From contig JASEHB010000076.1 in NCBI GenBank assembly GCA_030018745.1, forward strand, positions 1 through 8,644: a stretch of 8,644 bases of DNA, given 5' to 3'. The notes below the pieces were generated by a model. It worked only from the letters and a program-made list of their open reading frames with translations, was not told the origin of the DNA and searched no databases. Position numbers and translations under genes: made by a program. Origin of the DNA: Desulfatibacillaceae bacterium (GTDB taxonomy: Bacteria > Desulfobacterota > Desulfobacteria > Desulfobacterales > Desulfatibacillaceae). Below are positions 7,180-8,644 of this stretch, in pieces (positions within the stretch are counted from its first letter, which is position 1; each line of letters begins with the position of its first letter).

Positions 7180-7428
7180 ATGAGAAATTTTGACTGCCCC
7201 AGATACGATGCTTGCTTGAGCAGGGCGGCCATGGCCAATTCCCCCGGATTTGACTGTGCGGCCTGCCCTCATGTCAAGGCCCGTGCTCCACGCGAGGAGT
7301 TTGACATCATTTCTTATCACCTTTTGCTGCGCGCCATTTTCCGGCCCGACCTTTACGCCCGCTACCGGGGCGCCAAGGGTGTACGCAAACCCCGTTTGAA
7401 CACCGAAATGACCTGCTCATTGGCATAA
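7180..7428 (+). CDS. small Cys-rich protein of unknown function
   Basis: An 82-residue soluble protein with start ATG at 7180 and GAGG eight bases upstream. The N-terminal third has a C-x5-C-x12-C-x2-C pattern (C6, C12, C25, C28 in NFDCPRYDACL and FDCAACPH), suggesting a small metal-binding knuckle, probably zinc. The remainder is basic (ARAPREE, YARYRGAKGVRKPR), with a lone C78. Short proteins starting with a similar C-P-x-Y-x-x-C-L pattern and a later C-x2-C are, from memory, found in deltaproteobacteria without assigned function. It stands alone behind a likely sigma-54 promoter. A nucleic-acid-binding or regulatory role would fit the charge but is only a guess. Confidence 0.75.
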   Translation: MRNFDCPRYDACLSRAAMANSPGFDCAACPHVKARAPREEFDIISYHLLLRAIFRPDLYARYRGAKGVRKPRLNTEMTCSLA

Positions 7429-7430
7429 GC

Positions 7431-7465
7431 CCGGCCTTTTGCCTGTTTTAAAACCGGCCTTTTGC
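7431..7465. repeat. two direct copies of CCGGCCTTTTGC, 23 bp apart
   Basis: Identical 12-bp copies at 7431-7442 and 7454-7465 begin three bases after the stop of the Cys-rich gene. A perfect palindrome GTTTTAAAAC lies at 7445-7454 between them. Function is unknown; only two copies occur, so this is not a CRISPR array. Confidence 0.6.
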
Positions 7466-7479
7466 TTAAAACCTGCTTT

Positions 7480-7510
7480 GGTTGCGATGCCGCAAGTCGG
7501 CATCGCAACC
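7480..7510. other. perfect 13-bp stem, 5-nt loop hairpin
   Basis: GGTTGCGATGCCG (7480-7492), loop CAAGT, then the exact complement (7498-7510). It is a strong structure 51 bp after the Cys-rich gene. There is no T-run on either side, so it is not a standard intrinsic terminator; it could protect an mRNA 3' end or be a protein site. Confidence 0.7.
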
Positions 7511-7668
7511 TCTTGCGGACTGGTTTGGTCTGACCTTGCCGGTTATTTGACCCAAAGCTTTTTTGCGGCAGGAAGTCTTTATGCCAAAGCCTTGCGCAAA
7601 CAAAACCACACAAGCCTTATGCGCCCTGCCTTAATTGCCCTTCCTGTTTGGATGCATTCCTCTGCCCA
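7511..7668. other. gene-free stretch
   Basis: One 77-codon frame (from a TTG at 7439) runs through here, but it has no ribosome site and biased, low-complexity composition, and I do not believe it codes. Short repeats of the type AAGCCTT(A)TGCGC recur at 7580-7622. Nothing else is recognisable. Confidence 0.5.
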
Positions 7669-7696
7669 TTGACATACTGCAAATAATATTTATTAT
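7669..7696 (+). promoter_or_regulatory. strong sigma-70 promoter candidate
   Basis: A perfect TTGACA (7669-7674), 16 bp, then TATTAT (7691-7696), five of six. The start would be near 7703. No gene begins soon after, so transcripts from here either form a short RNA ending at the hairpin before 7832 or extend about 310 nt as the leader of the HesB-like gene. Confidence 0.6.
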
Positions 7697-7702
7697 CAAA
7701 AC

Positions 7703-7832
7703 AAGCAGGAAATTTGCCTTGAAAGCAGGGCGAAATTCTGTCAATAAGCCCCATGCTTTTGGGTAAAAAAGCATGGAGGCATCACAAAATGCCCGGCCCC
7801 TAAAAAAAGCGCGCAGAAAGGGGCCTGTTTTT
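7703..7832 (+). ncRNA. possible small RNA between promoter and intrinsic terminator
   Basis: The interval between the promoter at 7669-7696 and the T-run after 7825 would give an RNA of about 130 nt. It contains a 10-bp stem (CCATGCTTTT at 7751-7760 with its exact complement at 7767-7776) and ends in a GC-rich hairpin with a T-run. I recognise no known RNA family. It may instead be the first part of a longer leader for the gene at 8014. Confidence 0.3.
7795..7832 (+). terminator. intrinsic terminator-like hairpin
   Basis: A 7-bp stem, GGCCCCT (7795-7801) with AGGGGCC (7819-7825), a 17-nt loop, then TGTTTTT. A second T-run follows at 7840-7846. The large loop makes it weaker than a classic terminator. 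Confidence 0.5.
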
Positions 7833-7834
7833 GG

Positions 7835-7980
7835 TATGCTTTTTTTGGAGCAAGCCGTAAGCCCGGCTTTTAAGGGCGCGGCATAAAGCTTTGTTAAAGG
7901 GTCTTTGTTGTTAAGGGTTTTAACTTTCTGTATTTAAAAACCTTGCAACAACAAAGGACCCAAAAGGGCTTTGGTTTTTT
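7835..7980 (+). promoter_or_regulatory. structured leader with alternative stems upstream of the HesB-like gene
   Basis: An outer TATGC/GCATA pair (7835-7839, 7881-7885) encloses AAGCCG/CGGCTT (7852-7857, 7864-7869). Next, GGGTCTTTGTTGTT (7899-7912) pairs with AACAACAAAGGACCC (7947-7961), apart from one unpaired C, and AAGG and T/A tracts extend the stem inside. The right arm of that stem is also the left arm of a terminator-like hairpin (7952-7973) followed by six T (7975-7980). The two folds exclude each other, which is the layout of an attenuator. No known riboswitch class is recognised. A weak promoter reading (TTGTTA at 7908, TATTTA at 7931, 17-bp spacing) competes with this view. Confidence 0.4.
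7952..7980 (+). terminator. terminator-like hairpin sharing an arm with the upstream stem
   Basis: CAAAG, a GA bulge and CCC pair with GGG-CTTTG across an AAAA loop, giving 8 bp in all, followed by G and T6. An alternative 5-bp stem CCAAA/TTTGG ends right at the T-run. It lies 33 bp before the start of the HesB-like gene. Confidence 0.4.
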
Positions 7981-8013
7981 ATCAACTCTTATTTAACAGC
8001 AAGGGAGCCAGCC

Positions 8014-8328
8014 ATGTTGGATGTAACCGCATCGGCAGCAAAAAGATTTGCCGAGTATTTTGAGCAGCAGGAAAAGGTGACGCCCATCCGGGTGTTTTTA
8101 AACGAAGGCGGATGAGGCGGCCCAAGCCTTGCGCTGGCTCTGGACGAGCCGCGTGACAATGATGAAACCTTTGATGTAAATGGTTTCACCTTTCTTGTGG
8201 AAAAGGAGTTTCTGGAAAAAACAAAGCCCATTACCATTGATTTTACTCCTATGGGTTTTAACATATCTTCCAACCTGGATCTTGGCCCCAAGAGCGAGGG
8301 CTGCGGAGGTTGCAGCGGCGGCTGTTAA
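8014..8328 (+). CDS. IscA/HesB-like iron-sulfur protein, probable selenoprotein (TGA = Sec at codon 34)
   Basis: A 104-residue A-type carrier-like protein when TGA at 8113-8115 is read as selenocysteine. ATG 8014 follows AAGGGAG by six bases. Reading through gives IRVFLNEGG-U-GGPSLALALDEP, then DFTPMGFNISSNLDLG and a C-terminal GCGGCSGGC. Against IscA this matches the first metal-ligand cysteine (Cys35 of the E. coli protein) at U34 and the C-terminal Cys pair at the end. The frame stays open and family-like on both sides of the TGA, and a SECIS-like hairpin follows directly. HesB-like selenoproteins are an established bacterial family. Its role is probably Fe-S cluster binding or transfer, or a related redox job; the exact function is unknown. 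Neighbours give no hint. An ordinary nonsense mutation is possible but unlikely given the position. Confidence 0.88.
8116..8143 (+). promoter_or_regulatory. putative bacterial SECIS element
   Basis: Starting six bases after the TGA, CCA-AGCC (8122-8128) pairs with GGCT-(C)-TGG (8136-8143) around the 7-nt loop TTGCGCT, with one bulged C. The upper 4-bp stem begins nine bases after TGA, and a G (8131) is in the loop. This matches the placement of SelB-binding hairpins, such as the one in E. coli fdhF. An outer GCGGC/GCCGC pair (8117-8121, 8148-8152) is an alternative. Confidence 0.6.
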
Positions 8329-8366
8329 AAAGCCGTTGTCAGGTATTGGATTCATATCAGGATAAA

Positions 8367-8438
8367 AACCGCGGGCCGGGCCGGGACTGATGCCATATTA
8401 TGCATCAGGGACCTGCCCGGCCTTGTTTTTTTGCGGTT
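8367..8438 (+). terminator. strong bipartite terminator after the HesB-like gene
   Basis: GGCCGGG (8374-8380) pairs with CCCGGCC (8416-8422). An internal loop follows, then CTGATGC (8387-8393) pairs with GCATCAG (8402-8408) around an 8-nt loop. TTGTTTTTTT follows at 8423-8432. AACCGC (8367-8372) and GCGGTT (8433-8438) could close the whole structure. It ends transcription 40-100 bp past the stop. Confidence 0.85.
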
Positions 8439-8644
8439 AACCGCAGAAGAAGCATAATTTTGTGATGTGTTCTGTTTTGCCCGAACGATTTAAAAGGATA
8501 TTCTGACTTGCTTTAAGCATCTTTGACTTTCCGCGCAAAAACCGCCAAAATATTAAAGTCTATAAGGCAAAAGAACAGTTGCGCAATTTATGGGAGATTT
8601 TTCGCCGGATATCAAATCTTCCACCCCAACCTAAATATCAATAA
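8433..8644. other. gene-free end of window, possible promoter for a gene beyond it
   Basis: A perfect 12-bp palindrome GCGGTTAACCGC (8433-8444) starts the region. Beyond it the sequence is AT-rich, with stops in all frames on both strands. TTGACT (8523-8528), 17 bp, CAAAAT (8546-8551) is a moderate plus-strand promoter match that could serve a gene to the right. A 14-codon frame from ATG 8592 has no clear support. Confidence 0.4.

Noticed and set aside
7431..7465. CRISPR-like repeat
   Set aside because: Only two 12-bp copies with an 11-bp gap; no array, no spacers and no cas genes.
7439..7672. Plus-strand 77-codon frame from TTG
   Set aside because: No ribosome site, it overlaps direct repeats and a perfect hairpin, and no family features are visible.
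7753..7803. 16-codon frame (MLLGKKAWRHHKMPGP) ending at the terminator hairpin, tempting as an attenuation leader peptide
   Set aside because: No ribosome site precedes it, and its His codons do not relate to any gene downstream.
8014..8115. Reading the HesB-like gene as a pseudogene or a 33-residue peptide ending at TGA
   Set aside because: The frame after TGA keeps family motifs for 70 codons, there are no other lesions, the TGA sits at the conserved Cys position, and a SECIS-like hairpin follows.
7989..8355. Minus-strand frames of 100 and 85 codons opposite the HesB-like gene
   Set aside because: They are shadows of the selenoprotein gene, with composition unlike real proteins and no ribosome sites.
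1..8644. tRNA, rRNA, insertion sequence or phage genes
   Set aside because: None recognised on either strand; no transposase, integrase or terminal repeats were seen.

Overview
The window looks like a chromosomal segment from an anaerobic deltaproteobacterium (Desulfobacterota; a Desulfobacterales-type sulfate reducer is my best guess). The reasons are indirect: a sigma-54 activator plus a good -24/-12 promoter, a small Cys-rich protein of a kind I associate with these genomes, a probable selenoprotein, and moderate GC with long coding runs on one strand. Taxonomy is inference; there is no rRNA or marker gene here.

Layout. (1) 1-747 (+) is the 3' part of a sigma-54-dependent activator: an AAA+ domain cut off upstream of GAFTGA, then a Fis-type HTH. 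(2) 760-3591 (-) is a trkA-trkH operon for low-affinity K+ uptake; trkH ends 12 bp from the activator, in convergent orientation. (3) 3745-6737 (-) is a tightly coupled birA-bioY-bioM-bioN operon. Biotin-protein ligase/repressor is followed by all three parts of an energy-coupling-factor biotin transporter, with 4-, 4- and 8-bp gene overlaps. A near-perfect BirA operator (two 9-bp arms, 15-bp spacer) overlaps the -10 of the likely birA promoter, so the operon is probably autoregulated by biotin supply. (4) 7180-7428 (+) is a small Cys-rich protein of unknown function behind a good sigma-54 promoter match, with paired motifs about 100 bp upstream that could bind an activator. (5) 7429-8013 holds no convincing gene but is rich in hairpins, including a sigma-70 promoter, two terminator-like hairpins and a pair of mutually exclusive stems. 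(6) 8014-8328 (+) is a 104-residue IscA/HesB-like protein whose first iron-sulfur ligand position is an in-frame TGA. I read it as selenocysteine, with a SECIS-like hairpin directly downstream. Ordinary gene calling misses or truncates this gene. (7) A strong bipartite terminator follows, then about 200 bp with no gene up to the window end.

The most notable item is the selenocysteine-containing HesB-like gene together with its long structured leader. Next are the BirA-controlled biotin uptake operon, with unusual residues in the BioM Q-loop and the second BioN coupling motif, and the sigma-54 promoter region at 6957-7096. K+ uptake, biotin uptake and the selenoprotein show no direct functional link; they appear to be neighbouring independent transcription units.
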